NCBI GenBank assembly: GCA_016795025.1
Contig: JAEUIR010000010.1
Location: forward strand, 1-43,335
Direction: 5' to 3'
DNA: 43,335 bases
Source of the DNA: Phycisphaerales bacterium
Lineage (GTDB): Bacteria; Planctomycetota; Phycisphaerae; UBA1845; Fen-1342
Part shown: piece after piece, positions 17,552 to 24,979 of the stretch
Layout of the letters: every line of letters begins with the position of its first letter
Numbering within the stretch: the stretch's first letter is position 1
Program-made: the position numbers and the translations under genes
The notes under the pieces: model-generated
What the model saw: the letters and a program-made list of their open reading frames with translations, nothing else
The model's database searches: none
Told to the model about the DNA's origin: nothing

Positions 17552-18181
17552 TTGTCCGATTCGGCCGTACAACGATTTTATCGCTATCACGCGTACGTCT
17601 ATGACAGCACGCGCTGGATGATTCTTCATGGCCGGCGTCGCGCAGTCGAGACACTGGCTGTTCAACCAAACAGCGAAATCCTGGAGATCGGTTGCGGCAC
17701 CGGGCTGAACTTTCGATTCGTGCAGGAGCGGCTGGACCCATCCGCTGGAAAGCTCGTCGGGCTCGACTTCTCCGAGGACATGTTGGAGCGCGCCAGCCGC
17801 CGCGTCGAATCGCAAAACTGGCGGAATGTCGAACTGATGCGCGCTGACGCCTCGACGCTGCAATTGGCGCGCCGATTCGACGGAATTCTGTTCGCCTATA
17901 GCATCACGATGATCCCCGATTGGCGCGGCGCATTGCGGCGGGCATTCGAGCATCTGAAGCCCGATGGCCGCATGACTGTGCTCGATTTCGGCCAGTTCCG
18001 CGGATGGGGACCGCTCGCACCAGTGATGCGCGGCTGGCTGCGGGCGAACCACGTCGAGACGCTACAACCATATATTGAAACGTTGCGCGAAATCGATCCA
18101 AAACTTCAAGTGATCGACTGGATGGGCGGGTACAACTTCACGGCGGTTGTTCGGAGAGGCGATGCTGTATCAGTACACTGA
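17552..18181 (+). CDS. btaB: SAM-dependent methyltransferase, BtaB-like
   Basis: The 209-residue class I methyltransferase starts at a TTG two bases after the receiver stop, with AAGGA at 17541. No ATG is available before the conserved region. The N-terminus RFYRYHAYVYDSTRWMILHGR resembles BtaB, and the SAM-binding loop is ILEIGCGTGLNFRF with LVGLDFSEDML after it. BtaB N-methylates diacylglyceryl-homoserine three times to give the betaine lipid DGTS. The assignment rests on this N-terminal resemblance plus the adjacent btaA-like gene; a generic quinone or phospholipid methyltransferase is the alternative. It overlaps the btaA-like start by 20 bases. Confidence 0.72.
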   Translation: MSDSAVQRFYRYHAYVYDSTRWMILHGRRRAVETLAVQPNSEILEIGCGTGLNFRFVQERLDPSAGKLVGLDFSEDMLERASRRVESQNWRNVELMRADASTLQLARRFDGILFAYSITMIPDWRGALRRAFEHLKPDGRMTVLDFGQFRGWGPLAPVMRGWLRANHVETLQPYIETLREIDPKLQVIDWMGGYNFTAVVRRGDAVSVH

Positions 18182-19364
18182 CATGCCGCTGCCCAAGCGG
18201 GATTGGCTCGAACGAATGGTGTTCCACGGCATCGTATTCAACATGTCGTGGGAAGACCCCGAAATGGATCGCATCGCTCTGCGGCCCGGAGCCAATGACA
18301 CAATCATCTCGATCACGTCCGCCGGCTGCAACCCGCTTAACTTCCTGTGCCAGACACCGAAGAAGCTGATCAGCGTGGATAGCAATCCCGCTCAAACGGC
18401 CGTGCTTGAGCTAAAGCTCGCCGCCATCGCCACGCTGGATTACGAGACGTTTTTTGACATCTTCGCCGCGCGCCGCCCAAACATCGTCACGTCGGTGTAC
18501 CGGGCCCGCTTGCGCCCGATGATTTCGCAGCGCTCGCGCGAATATTGGGACAGGAATCTCTGGATGGCCGCGCGCGGGCTGTACCAGTTCGGCAAGAACG
18601 GCTTGTTCTTTCTGATCATGCGGCGCTTTCTGAAGTTCCTCGGCATCGACTTGAATCAGGCCGACGACTTCTTCGAAATCGACAATCTGGAAGAGCAGTA
18701 TGCGTGGTATCGCAAGCATGTCGCGCCCAAGCTTTGGGGCAAATCGGCGAAGTTGTTTGTCTACTTCAAGCCGTTCATGTTTCTGGCAGGCGTGCATCCG
18801 CATCAGTTTGACCTTGTGCATGAACGACACGACATGTTCGAGTACGTCAAAGAGCGCATCGAATATGTGATGACCCGCGTGCCGATTTACGACAATTATT
18901 TCATGAGCGTCGCCGTGACCGGAAAATTCCGAGGAAAGCGCGTTCCGCCCTACCTGCTCGAAGAGAATTTCCAGACGCTCCGCGACAATCTCCATCGCGT
19001 GCACGTTGTAAACGGCTGGCTTGGCCCGTTTCTCGACTCGCAGCCGGCCGGCTCGATCGACAAATTCAACCTGCTCGACATTTTTGACTGGATGTGGACG
19101 CGCACACAGTTATACGAATCCACCTGGCATAGCATCATGCGCGCCGCTTCGGAACGCGCCACGTTCATCTATCGCTCAGGAAGCTACCAGCTCGAGCCGC
19201 CGACAAACGTGCGGGACCAGCTCAAGCCGCATCCCGAACTTGCACGAAAACTCCTCGCCCGCGATCGATCCGCGACATATGGCAGCTTCTACATCTACAC
19301 GCGCGCCGCCGCCGCGCCCGAACTCAACGCGCACCTCCGCGACGCCGTGCCGGCCACGGTTTGA
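18162..19364 (+). CDS. btaA: DUF3419 family, BtaA-like SAM:diacylglycerol 3-amino-3-carboxypropyltransferase
   Basis: The protein is 400 residues, the usual size for DUF3419/BtaA. It carries the motifs VFNMSWEDPEMDRIAL, IISITSAGCNPLNFL and LISVDSNPAQTAVLELKLAAI, where a Rossmann-like SAM site is used to transfer the 3-amino-3-carboxypropyl group rather than methyl. In the characterised family, BtaA attaches this group to diacylglycerol and BtaB then methylates it, making DGTS, often as a phosphate-sparing replacement for phospholipids. The ATG at 18162 follows GGAGAGG; a TTG at 18147 is the alternative. The 20-base overlap with the methyltransferase gene and the gene order strongly support a betaine-lipid operon. 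I saw no Pho-box that I can vouch for upstream. Confidence 0.82.
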   Translation: MLYQYTDMPLPKRDWLERMVFHGIVFNMSWEDPEMDRIALRPGANDTIISITSAGCNPLNFLCQTPKKLISVDSNPAQTAVLELKLAAIATLDYETFFDIFAARRPNIVTSVYRARLRPMISQRSREYWDRNLWMAARGLYQFGKNGLFFLIMRRFLKFLGIDLNQADDFFEIDNLEEQYAWYRKHVAPKLWGKSAKLFVYFKPFMFLAGVHPHQFDLVHERHDMFEYVKERIEYVMTRVPIYDNYFMSVAVTGKFRGKRVPPYLLEENFQTLRDNLHRVHVVNGWLGPFLDSQPAGSIDKFNLLDIFDWMWTRTQLYESTWHSIMRAASERATFIYRSGSYQLEPPTNVRDQLKPHPELARKLLARDRSATYGSFYIYTRAAAAPELNAHLRDAVPATV

Positions 19365-19415
19365 ATCCGCGCTTCGCCGAAATTGGGGAGGAGAGGCCCG
19401 CGAGAACGGGTAGCG

Positions 19416-19430
19416 TGGGCTTCCAGCCCG
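19416..19430. repeat. REP-like palindrome
   Basis: The core GGGCT-TCC-AGCCC is a perfect inverted repeat located just after the btaA stop and before a decayed gene. From memory, 'gggcttccagccc'-type palindromes recur between genes in planctomycete and verrucomicrobial genomes. Only one copy of this exact form is seen here. Confidence 0.4.
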
Positions 19431-19439
19431 CAATTCGAT

Positions 19440-19715
19440 GCGACACTCGCGCGTGCGACGCCGTGTTCCAGGTCGGGTTCGAGCACCCCGACTGGTTCAA
19501 CGGCTTCGAAGACGAGTTGCTGGTGCGTGAATCCTTTCTCGCACCCTCCGAGCGCGAACCTGAGGATGCGGCCCGCGTGCGCGTCGCTCTCCTGCGGGAG
19601 CTGGCGGCCAACCGCGAGTCGCTGGTGGCCACGCACCTGTCGCTGCCGTCCTGTCTGCCACGTGGCGATCGACGGCGACGCGTTTCGCTGGGTGCCGGGG
19701 CCGTGGGAGTATTGA
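19440..19715 (+). pseudogene. Remnant of a metallo-beta-lactamase-fold hydrolase (C-terminal part, frameshifted)
   Basis: One frame reads FQVGFEHPDWFNGFE ... AARVRVALLRELAAN ... LVATHLSLPS. It then continues only after a +1 shift as VCHVAIDGDAFRWVPGPWEY and a stop at 19713-19715. Removing one T near 19652 would join the two. The pattern (HPDW, LLRELA, THLSLPSVCHVAIDGDAFRWVP) matches the C-terminal end of MBL-fold hydrolases. The catalytic HxHxDH half is absent, so this is a 5'-truncated and frameshifted relic. It sits directly downstream of btaA next to a REP-like palindrome. Confidence 0.6.
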
Positions 19716-19840
19716 TCGCTTACCACTCGCCCGCGGCGACGCGGGACCACTGGGGCGGTCCCAAAGGTTGGCGGCATGGCAGGTCCGTGAGGGCGCCACT
19801 ATTCTTGCGACCGGTGCATGAGAAGTGTAAGAACGCCAAC

Positions 19841-20185
19841 GTGAAGAAGTACGTGCTTTGGGGCATCCTCATCGGCGGCTTGGCGGGAATCGTCGAGGCC
19901 ATGATTACTGCCATAGGTGCCCCGGATTACTGGTTGAGGGTCAAGATTCATTGGGGTCAGCTGGGGTTCGCCGGCTGGGGTCTCGGAGGAGTCGTCGGCT
20001 ATTTCCTAGCGCTGCGCATGGAGCGACGAAGCGTCGAGCGCGAGGCGAGGGGCTTGTGCAGAGGTTGTGGATACGACCTGACAGGCAACGTCAGCGGAAA
20101 GTGTACGGAGTGCGGTGCACCGATACCCGCCCGGACGCGGAAGTGCGACCCAGTTGGTTCTGCTGACGAACAGCAGGGCGGATGA
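19841..20185 (+). CDS. Small membrane protein with C-terminal planctomycete-type zinc ribbon
   Basis: About 114 residues from a GTG at 19841 (a GTG at 19814 is the alternative; neither has a strong ribosome-binding site). There are two predicted membrane helices, YVLWGILIGGLAGIVEAMI and LGFAGWGLGGVVGYFLAL. A basic linker (RMERRSVEREARG) and a four-Cys zinc ribbon, LCRGCGYDLTGNVSG with KCTECGAPI, follow. This CGYDLTGN tail recurs on many planctomycete membrane proteins in my recollection and is useful as a taxonomic hint. The function is unknown. The same frame stays open upstream through the MBL relic, so a longer artefactual call is possible. Confidence 0.5.
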   Translation: MKKYVLWGILIGGLAGIVEAMITAIGAPDYWLRVKIHWGQLGFAGWGLGGVVGYFLALRMERRSVEREARGLCRGCGYDLTGNVSGKCTECGAPIPARTRKCDPVGSADEQQGG

Positions 20186-20209
20186 AGCATAGGGCCACCG
20201 ACGCCGCGC

Positions 20210-20356
20210 ATGGACGACTTGTCGCGCCGCATGGACGCAATAGCGCGCCGCATGGACGGAGCGCGGCGCTGCGTGGACGGAGCGGCGCGCTCCGTGGACC
20301 GAGCGGCGCGCTGCGTGGACGAAAAATCGCGAAAAATGGCCGCGTTACGAAAGTCC
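20210..20356. repeat. 21-bp tandem repeat array A (seven units)
   Basis: Units begin with (A/G)TGGACG-like hexamers at 20210, 20231, 20252, 20273, 20294 and 20315, with a decayed seventh at 20336, exactly 21 bases apart. The consensus is roughly RTGGACGNANNNGCGCGCYGC. Because 21 is a multiple of three, the array stays open in most frames. In the frame starting at 20210 it encodes heptads such as MDDLSRR, MDAIARR and VDGAARS, with Met/Val at every seventh position. Whether it is translated is unknown. Confidence 0.85.
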
Positions 20357-20406
20357 CTGGCCGCGCCGCCCGATGCGTCAGCGAGCGCATCCGCCGCGGC
20401 GCGCAA

Positions 20407-20793
20407 CTATTCCCATAGCATCGGCACGGCGTACTTCGTGATCGCTCGATCGGAACTCACGAGCGTCAGCCCTTCGTGGATTGCCTGGGCGACGAGCAGG
20501 CGATCAAACGGGGTCGCGATGGTGATCAGGCAGGCGTGAGAGCGCGTCGATGTGGTCGAGCGTGATCGGCAGTAGGGCCATGGAGCTGCGAGCCAATTGC
20601 GTTTCCACGACCGACCGCACCGATCTGCCGAGCGCGAGCTTTCCGACGCCAACTTTGAGTTGCATCTCCAACGGAGTGACAATGCTGACAAACAGCTCGT
20701 TAGAAAGTTCTTCGAGTGGGTCAAGCACGCGGCGCGGGATCGCTCCTGTTGAACGAGCCAGAGGAAGACATGGGTGTCGACCAGTAGCTTCAT
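20407..20793 (-). pseudogene. vapC: VapC-like PIN-domain toxin with two compensating frameshifts
   Basis: The reading frame opens MKLLVDTHVFLWLV, a PIN N-terminus with the first catalytic Asp. The homologous sequence then moves to another frame (RVLDPLEELSNELFVSIVTPLEMQ, KVGVGKL, LARLPDHHRDP-like) and returns to the first frame as FDRLLVAQAIHEGLTLVSSDRAI to a stop at 20407. The second shift is one extra base in a G run at 20510-20513. The first, near 20730-20750, is one missing base (or two extra). All PIN acidic positions (DTH, the E of PLEM, FDR, SSD) are recoverable once frames are joined. It is therefore either a recently inactivated toxin or a pair of sequencing errors. The start overlaps the antitoxin stop (ATGA). 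Confidence 0.8.
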
Positions 20794-21032
20794 TTGGTTT
20801 TGTCGTCAGCGAGACCCCAGAAGTCGTCGCCGAGATGCTCATCGAAATCGGGCGCCACATGGAGCACTACGCCCTTCTGCTGGCCGAATTCGCGCCGGGC
20901 GTTTTCCATCGTTTCCGCAGGCTCGGCTTCTATCGGCTCGACCTGAATGCGCACGCGCTGGTTAGGCTTCAGAGGCAGAGGCTCATCCGGGACGATCATC
21001 TTGCCGTCGAAATGTGCGTTTAACCGAACCAT
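20790..21032 (-). CDS. AF2212-like antitoxin of a vapBC-type pair
   Basis: This 80-residue protein starts MVRLNAHFDGKMIVPDEPLP and continues LKPNQRVRIQVEPIE. That is the beta-rich N-terminal pattern (DGK..PDEPL.L....RVRV.V) of the small AF2212/DUF104-like antitoxins found before PIN toxins. The acidic C-terminal tail (DFDEHLGDDFW) would be the toxin-binding segment. The ATG at 21032 is chosen because homologous sequence begins there; a longer frame opens at 21071. The stop overlaps the toxin start by four bases. An ATGATCAT palindrome at about 21039-21046 lies just upstream and could be an autoregulatory site or part of a -10 element (TATGAT). Confidence 0.7.
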   Translation of the reverse strand: MVRLNAHFDGKMIVPDEPLPLKPNQRVRIQVEPIEAEPAETMENARREFGQQKGVVLHVAPDFDEHLGDDFWGLADDKTK

Positions 21033-21194
21033 ATAACCATGATCATACCACGCCCCGGTTCCATCGGCCAAACAGCAATCAGCCTACTTCGGTGCGCAGG
21101 CCCAGCACCTCCGCACGTTCGCGAAAGCCAGCCCAAGCAACTGAGACAGCCGGCGCTCCTGTTGTTCGTGTCCGCCGCAGTTGCGCTTCGCGAA

Positions 21195-23237
21195 TCACCG
21201 ACTCGCGCTCGACGGCTCCAACCCCAAATGCTCCAGAAACGCATCCATCTGCGGTTCGCGGCCGAGATAGTCGCGCAGCAGGTCCATCGCCTCCGCGCTT
21301 CCGCCGCGCGACAGCACCTTATTGCGGTAATACATGCCGGCTTCCGGATTCAAGATGCCGAGCTCGCGGAATCGCTTGAACATGTCCTGGGCATAGACCA
21401 ACGACCACATGTAGCCGTAATAGCCCGCCTGATAGCCGATCAGATGGCCGAATGACGCATGGAAAAATGTGTTCGGCACCGGCTCGTACGACTCGATCTC
21501 CGTGAAGAATTTGTCCGCGATCTCGATCGTGTTCACCTTGCCGTCCGGAACGCTGTGGAAATAAAGGTCCACCATGCCGTAATAGCACTGCCGCTCCGCT
21601 TCGAGGCCGCTGCCCAGATTGCGGGCCTTCATCATTCCCGCAAGCAGTTCATCCGGAAACACCGCGCCGGTTTGATAGTGCTTCGCGAAACTCTTCAACA
21701 CGCCTGCATCCCAAACCCAGTTCTCGAACATCTGCGACGGCGCTTCGACGAAATCTCGCGCCACGTTGGTACCGGCCAGCGTGCCGTAATCAACCGTCGT
21801 CACGATCGTGTGCAGACAATGGCCAAACTCATGGAAAAACGTCTCAACCTCGTCATGCGTGAGAAGCGACGGCTTGTCGGCCGCCGGTTTGGTGAAGTTG
21901 CAGACCAGCGCCGCCAGCGGCTTCTGAAGCGTGCCATCCTGCCACACTTTGCGCTGTGCCAATCCCCATTGAGCGGCGTGGTTGTACTTGTTCTCGCGCG
22001 GATACAAATCGAGGTAGAACTCCCCCAGCATTTGCTTGCTGGTCTTGTCCCACACTTCAAACAATTTCACGTCGGGATGCCAGATCGGCCGGCCCTTCGC
22101 CGCCGCATCCGCGGTGATGTCGCGATACTCAAGCCCGTAAAGCGACTGTGTCACGGAAAACAAGCCCTCGACGACGCGCTCCATCGGGAAATACTCGCGC
22201 ACTTTTTCCGAGTCAACGGCGTACTTTGTCTTTAGCAAATAGTGCTTGTAAAAAGGCTGATCCCACGGTCGGAGCTTCGCATTCGCGTCGCCGGTGTGGC
22301 CGCGCTTCGCCGCGACGAATTCCTCGACGTCGCGCTTGGTCTTCTCACGCACCAGCGGCCGAACCTTCGCATAAAACTGCCGCACGGTCTCCGCAGTCTT
22401 GGCCATGCGCGTTTCGATTTCAAAATCCGCCGGCGTTGCATATCCAAGCATCGCGGCTTGCTTGGCGCGCAACTCGAGTATCTTCTCGATCAGCTTGACA
22501 TTGGCCTGTCCGCCGCGGCGCTTGTACGCGAGAAACAGCTTCTGTCGCGCCGTCTCCTTTTCGCACATTTCGCTCAGCGGGTAATACGTCGGGTAATCCA
22601 GGCCCACGAAGTAAACTCCGTCCGTCTGCTTTTGCCGCTCCAGCACGTCCTTTGGCGCGCCGGCCAGTTCGTCAGCGGTTAGCAGCACCTTCGTCTGATC
22701 ATCGCGAATGTTCTTCTCGAATTCGAGCCCGAGCTTGATGATCTCCGCCTGGATGCCCTTTAACTCTTCTCGCTTGGCGACATCGAGATCCATGCCCGCG
22801 CGACGGAATTCGCGCATCAGGTCGTCAAGCAGTTTTTTCTTAACCCCATCGAGCGCCGGCTTCGTGTCCGTAAACGAGCGCACAGCCTTGTAGAGATCAT
22901 CCCTCTTCAACACGCCGACAACCCAGTTGCTCGCGTCCTCTTCCGCCTTCTGGCTTTTTTCTCGCTCGGTCGCGTCGGTCGAGACGTATTGCATGAACCG
23001 CAGCATGTTCGTGTCAGTTTCGAAGCGCGTCAGCAAGTCATCGATCGCGCCGATCGTGTTCTCATATGTTCGTTTGGCGCTCGGCACGGCCACAATCGCC
23101 GCCACCGCCGCTTCCGCGCGCTGAATCCCGTCCGCGATCGGCGATGCGCCGGGCGACCTGTCCTGACTGAATGACACCTGCACGACACCTCCAATGAGGC
23201 CCATGACCAAAGCGCCAAATGCACGTTGCGCGAACAT
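21195..23237 (-). CDS. M3 family zinc metallopeptidase (thimet/oligopeptidase type), exported
   Basis: This is a 680-residue peptidase with a signal peptide (MFAQRAFGALVMGLIGGVVQVSFSQ). The mature part is largely helical and leads to the zinc site FFHEFGHCLH (H469, E470, H473), with the downstream ligand region ASFGHLIGYQAGYYGYMWS typical of M3A. These enzymes cut short peptides in a deep channel. The ATG at 23237 follows GGGAG at about 6 bases; an ATG at 23249 is an alternative. The open frame continues far upstream without family similarity. The 162 bases between its stop and the antitoxin start, and the 215 bases upstream to glmM, show no feature I can support. Confidence 0.9.
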   Translation of the reverse strand: MFAQRAFGALVMGLIGGVVQVSFSQDRSPGASPIADGIQRAEAAVAAIVAVPSAKRTYENTIGAIDDLLTRFETDTNMLRFMQYVSTDATEREKSQKAEEDASNWVVGVLKRDDLYKAVRSFTDTKPALDGVKKKLLDDLMREFRRAGMDLDVAKREELKGIQAEIIKLGLEFEKNIRDDQTKVLLTADELAGAPKDVLERQKQTDGVYFVGLDYPTYYPLSEMCEKETARQKLFLAYKRRGGQANVKLIEKILELRAKQAAMLGYATPADFEIETRMAKTAETVRQFYAKVRPLVREKTKRDVEEFVAAKRGHTGDANAKLRPWDQPFYKHYLLKTKYAVDSEKVREYFPMERVVEGLFSVTQSLYGLEYRDITADAAAKGRPIWHPDVKLFEVWDKTSKQMLGEFYLDLYPRENKYNHAAQWGLAQRKVWQDGTLQKPLAALVCNFTKPAADKPSLLTHDEVETFFHEFGHCLHTIVTTVDYGTLAGTNVARDFVEAPSQMFENWVWDAGVLKSFAKHYQTGAVFPDELLAGMMKARNLGSGLEAERQCYYGMVDLYFHSVPDGKVNTIEIADKFFTEIESYEPVPNTFFHASFGHLIGYQAGYYGYMWSLVYAQDMFKRFRELGILNPEAGMYYRNKVLSRGGSAEAMDLLRDYLGREPQMDAFLEHLGLEPSSASR

Positions 23238-23452
23238 TGTTGCTCCCATGAAGATCCGGTTTGCGCCAACGCCGCGCGGCGGCGGGCGATTCGTTTCGGC
23301 CAAAATGATAGCGGATACGGTCGCCGCGGTCGCCACGCGCGCTCGCTGACGATTGCCGGCGAACGTGCTTCGCGAACGGTTCTGATCTAAAAAGTGGCGC
23401 GGCCCGGTCGGCTCACACGGTGGGCGGGCAACGAGCGCTCCCGTCCCGACGA

Positions 23453-24787
23453 TTACAGTTTTCCGGCCGCCTTTACGCGATCCAGCAACCGCCGCGCTGA
23501 TGTCGCGTCGCGGGCTTCGGCGATCATGCGCACGATCGGCTCTGTGTTCGACGGCCTCACGTGCACCCAGCCTTCGGCGAAATCCACGCGCACGCCGTCG
23601 CACGCATCCACTTTCTCGCCCGTGAATGACGCCCGGATCGCGCCGACCGCCGCGTCGATCCGCTCCCGCGTTGCCTCATATTTCTGCTTGATCATTACGT
23701 AACGCGGAAGCTCGGCCACCAGCGCGCTCAGCGGTTTGCGCGTCGCCGACATGAGTTGCAATACCTGGCTGATTCCCGACAAGCTGTCGCGAACCGGCGA
23801 AATCCGCGGGTCAATTACGCCGCCATTGCCCTCGCCTCCAACCACGCACCCTTGCTTCAGAATCGCCCGAGCGACATGTGATTCACCCACCGGCGTTCGC
23901 ATCACTTTGCGGCCAAACCGTGCCGCAATGTCGTCGATCATGCGCGACGTGCTCAGATTCGCCGCTACATCCCCCGGACGGCGCGACAACACGGACCACA
24001 CCGCGAGCGCCAGCGTGAATTCCTCGCCGATGTAGCCGCCCTTTTCATCCAACACGACCAGCCGATCCGCGTCGGGGTCTTGCGCAAAGCCAACCGACGC
24101 GCCGGCCGAGCGCACCGCTTCGCCAAGCTGTCCGAGATTCTCTTCGATCGGCTCGGGCGGATGCGCGAACTGCCCATTCGGCGCAGCGTTGATGTGTGTT
24201 AATTCGCACCCCAGTGCGTCGAAAAACGCCGGCGTCACCACGCCGCCCGCCCCATTCACGCTATCGAGCACAACCCGCGTTCCACGGAGCGATGCCAGAT
24301 CGACCTCGATCAACCCGAGAACCGCTTCCACATGCCGCTTGCCCGCGTCATGATCGCGGCGAATCGGCTGAAAACCGCTCTTCACGAGCACGTAGTCGCC
24401 GTTCGCCCGGACTTCGCTGACCGCCGCGACACGCGCCGGGTCCGGCCCCAACCCGTTCTCATCCAAAAATTTCAGGCCATTCCATTGCGGCGGATTGTGG
24501 CTCGCCGTGATGACGATGCCGCCGGAAAATCCGCCGGACCGAATCGCATAGGCAGCGGTCGGCGTCATCGCGATTCCGAGATCGGTTACGGCCGCGCCGC
24601 ACGCCGCCAAGCCCGCCGCAACGATCGAGGCATACATCTCGCCGCTTGATCGCGAGTCGCGCGCTACGAGGTATTGTGATCCCGACAGCGCGGTCGCATA
24701 CGCCTGCGAGAATTCCAATACCAGGCTCGGCGTGAGCGTCTCCCCGACCAACCCGCGTATTCCCGATACTCCGACCATCAGCGCCAT
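23453..24787 (-). CDS. glmM: Phosphoglucosamine mutase/phosphomannomutase
   Basis: This 444-residue alpha-D-phosphohexomutase probably makes glucosamine-1-phosphate for peptidoglycan and other amino-sugar polymers. Family motifs in order are the N-terminal GVSGIRG, the phosphoserine loop TASHNP (Ser96), the metal loop DPDADR, the sugar-binding loop GEGNGG and the phosphate-binding RPSNTEP. GEGNGG, rather than GEESGH, is the form seen in archaeal-type and some planctomycete mutases, so GlmM and ManB activities cannot be separated by reading alone. Of two in-frame ATGs at 24793 and 24787, AGGGA sits immediately against the first and 6 bases from the second. This decides for 24787. Confidence 0.87.
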   Translation of the reverse strand: MALMVGVSGIRGLVGETLTPSLVLEFSQAYATALSGSQYLVARDSRSSGEMYASIVAAGLAACGAAVTDLGIAMTPTAAYAIRSGGFSGGIVITASHNPPQWNGLKFLDENGLGPDPARVAAVSEVRANGDYVLVKSGFQPIRRDHDAGKRHVEAVLGLIEVDLASLRGTRVVLDSVNGAGGVVTPAFFDALGCELTHINAAPNGQFAHPPEPIEENLGQLGEAVRSAGASVGFAQDPDADRLVVLDEKGGYIGEEFTLALAVWSVLSRRPGDVAANLSTSRMIDDIAARFGRKVMRTPVGESHVARAILKQGCVVGGEGNGGVIDPRISPVRDSLSGISQVLQLMSATRKPLSALVAELPRYVMIKQKYEATRERIDAAVGAIRASFTGEKVDACDGVRVDFAEGWVHVRPSNTEPIVRMIAEARDATSARRLLDRVKAAGKL

Positions 24788-24979
24788 ATGCATTCCCTGT
24801 TACAAACGGGCCCCGACATCAACAACCAACCGTATCCGCAAGCGATTAGGCTCAGAATACATCGATGCCTCCGCAGTGAGTAGCGGCCCAATTGCATTTC
24901 CGAAGAGCGCATCCGCCGCTCGATCGTGCTATTCTCCCGTTCGAATCGCGGGACGCGATAACCCGGATCAGGAACGCTC

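Noticed and set aside
23362-23385. LexA-type box (GAAC...GTTC) upstream of the M3 peptidase
   Set aside because: The arms are separated by one base instead of four and the site lies over 100 bases from the chosen start, so it is likely chance.
23238-23603. N-terminal extension of the M3 peptidase
   Set aside because: The extra 120 or so residues are Arg-rich, low-quality sequence, and a signal peptide with a Shine-Dalgarno site begins at 23237.
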